Both the position numbers and the translations under genes were made by a program. The notes below the pieces were generated by a model that saw only the letters and a list, made by a program, of their open reading frames with translations, had not been told where the DNA came from and made no database searches. This document shows positions 62,586-64,000 of a DNA stretch of 64,000 nucleotides, in pieces. Each line of letters opens with the position of its first letter. The stretch's first letter is position 1. Origin of the DNA: CBDDLD01 sp965230605 (GTDB taxonomy: Bacteria; Bacteroidota; Bacteroidia; Flavobacteriales; Flavobacteriaceae); contig CBDDLD010000004.1 in assembly GCA_965230605.1 (NCBI GenBank), positions 3,038,001 through 3,102,000 on the forward strand, given 5' to 3'.

Positions 62586-64000
62586 AACGTCTTGTTACAT
62601 ATATAAAACGCCATAAAAAGCGATCGATAGTCTTACTTATTCTATTAATCGCCTACTACTTCTGTTTGCCTAACCAGTTGTTCAAAGACCCAACGGCAAC
62701 GGTTATTACCAGTCGCTCTAATAACCTTTTGGGAGCTATTATCGCTGATGACGGTCAGTGGCGCTTCCCGAAAGTGGATAGTATTCCTGAGAAATTCAAA
62801 ATCTGTGTACTTCAATTCGAAGATGAATATTTTTACAAGCATCCCGGATTCAATCCCATATCTATAGTTAAGGCCATAAAGGAAAATATAAGTTCGGGGG
62901 AAGTCAAACGCGGTGGTAGTACCATTACACAGCAGGTGATTCGGTTATCACGAAAAGGAAAATCCAGAACATACTCCGAAAAGATCAAAGAACTTATTCT
63001 GGCGACGCGCCTAGAGTTTAGGCATTCTAAAGATGACATCTTAAAGCTTTATGTAAGTCATGCGCCTTTTGGTGGTAATGTTGTTGGTTTAGATGCCGCA
63101 TCCTGGCGGTACTTTAATAGAAGCTCACATGAATTGTCCTGGGCCGAAAATGCAACATTGGCTGTTTTACCCAATGCACCGAGTCTCATCTACCCGGGGA
63201 AAAATCAGGAACACTTATTAAAGAAAAGGAATCGCTTATTGAAAAAGCTATTGGACAAGCAAATTATTGATGAACTTACCTATGAGCTTTCTGTTTTAGA
63301 ACCCCTTCCTCAAAAGCCTTATCCCTTACCTCAGTTAGCACCTCATCTGTTACAACGCATAAGCAAAGGTAATCGAGGACAACGCATTCAGACTACGGTT
63401 GACGCTTATCTTCAATCACAGTCTAACGCTATTGTAAAACGGCATTATGAGCAGTTAAAACAAAATGAGATCTACAATTGTGCTGTACTCATTATGGATG
63501 TGAACACTCGTGAAGTTCTGACCTATATCGGCAACTCCCCGACGGATAAAACTCATCACAAAAGTGTTGATGTTATCGATAAACCTCGAAGCACGGGAAG
63601 TATTCTAAAGCCTTTCCTATATGCAGCAATGTTAGATTCAGGAGAGCTCCTCCCCAATACCTTAGTGCCCGATATCCCAACACATTTTGGCAACTATAAT
63701 CCGGAGAATTTCAATAAAACGTTTGATGGTGCGGTGCCGGCTAGTAGAGCCTTATCTCGATCGTTGAATATCCCGGCAGTTCGTATGCTACATGATTTTG
63801 GTCTCGATCGATTTCATCATTATTTAAAGACACTTCAGCTTAATGATCTAAAACACAATGCGAATCATTATGGGTTATCATTAATTCTCGGTGGTGCGGA
63901 GAGCAACCTATGGGATCTGTGTAAAAGCTATGCGGCTTTATCATCCACCTTGAATCATTTTAATTCCACATCCAGTGAATATTATAGTAACGAATTGCAA
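62582..64000 (+). CDS. pbpC: Penicillin-binding protein 1C (C-terminus off window)
   Basis: 473 residues visible, running off the right edge. An N-terminal helix (RSIVLLILLIAYYFCLP) anchors it. The glycosyltransferase domain has Glu80 in FEDEYFYKHPGF and GGSTITQQ (111-118); the transpeptidase domain has SILK (Ser340, Lys343) and SLN (Ser394-Asn396). The start is TTG at 62582, overlapping the ABM stop by three bases. The partner gene of A2M in many Gram-negatives is pbpC, which supports the name. Confidence 0.93.
   Translation, partial: MKRLVTYIKRHKKRSIVLLILLIAYYFCLPNQLFKDPTATVITSRSNNLLGAIIADDGQWRFPKVDSIPEKFKICVLQFEDEYFYKHPGFNPISIVKAIKENISSGEVKRGGSTITQQVIRLSRKGKSRTYSEKIKELILATRLEFRHSKDDILKLYVSHAPFGGNVVGLDAASWRYFNRSSHELSWAENATLAVLPNAPSLIYPGKNQEHLLKKRNRLLKKLLDKQIIDELTYELSVLEPLPQKPYPLPQLAPHLLQRISKGNRGQRIQTTVDAYLQSQSNAIVKRHYEQLKQNEIYNCAVLIMDVNTREVLTYIGNSPTDKTHHKSVDVIDKPRSTGSILKPFLYAAMLDSGELLPNTLVPDIPTHFGNYNPENFNKTFDGAVPASRALSRSLNIPAVRMLHDFGLDRFHHYLKTLQLNDLKHNANHYGLSLILGGAESNLWDLCKSYAALSSTLNHFNSTSSEYYSNELQ

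Noticed and set aside
1..64000. tRNA, rRNA, insertion sequences, prophage genes, toxin-antitoxin pairs
   Set aside because: I looked for transposase, integrase, phage and toxin motifs and for cloverleaf-like sequences in the gaps and saw none; the XRE regulator at 52887 has no toxin partner beside it.

Overview
The window is a contiguous piece of a low-GC chromosome from a member of the Bacteroidota, very probably a marine-type Flavobacteriaceae. The evidence is the promoter style (TTG about 20 bases upstream of TAnnTTTG, seen before several genes), the Bacteroidota families present (BatA-E aerotolerance operon, DUF4286, DUF4199, DUF6428, CarboxypepD_reg-like, TonB-dependent receptor tails), abundant lipoprotein and Sec signals, and a large adhesin-like metalloprotease of the kind exported by the type IX system. 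I see no rRNA, tRNA, CRISPR array, insertion sequence or prophage. Both ends cut through genes: a metalloprotease at the left and a penicillin-binding protein 1C at the right.

Layout. 1-3.8 kb: reverse-strand secreted metalloprotease with tandem P domains and thrombospondin type 3 repeats. 3.9-13.5 kb: forward housekeeping genes (ribF, an HTTM membrane protein, serS, a TPR protein, DUF4286, rsmA, mgtE, a cupin, a 2-hydroxyacid dehydrogenase). 13.5-16 kb: a membrane-anchored LuxR-type regulator, DUF4199, DUF1801, a VOC protein and a TM2 protein with 11-residue amphipathic repeats. 16-17.4 kb: arsR, DUF6428 and a thioredoxin-type arsenate reductase behind a 36-bp perfect palindrome, with no efflux pump beside them. 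17.4-22 kb: a reverse operon of GNAT, aspartate kinase, OlsF-like bifunctional acyltransferase and a CarboxypepD_reg protein. 22-29.2 kb: fbp, TerB-like, mfd, a DMT transporter and a TlpA-like protein. 29.3-34.2 kb: a lipoprotein, gpsA, pheS and small conserved hypotheticals, then two truncated outer-membrane protein genes meeting head to head. 34.2-45.7 kb: CvpA, SulP and the MoxR/DUF58/Bat aerotolerance operon.

45.9-48.7 kb: an aldo/keto reductase, an SDR and an AlbA_2-type protein. 48.9-51.5 kb: a DUF1800/DUF1501 exported pair. 51.5-53.5 kb: a small accessory cluster of two paralogous three-helix membrane proteins, an RDD protein, a Cys-rich lipoprotein and a divergent XRE regulator; this is the least explained part of the window. 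53.5-64 kb: an ALDH7-like dehydrogenase, a lipoprotein isoaspartyl peptidase, and an envelope cluster of alpha-2-macroglobulin, small lipoprotein, ABM monooxygenase and pbpC.

For several genes I moved the start downstream of the longest open frame because a TAnnTTTG element, a terminator hairpin or a clear signal peptide shows the upstream part is not coding; reasons are given per entry. Family assignments are made from motifs and memory of families, without database searches.
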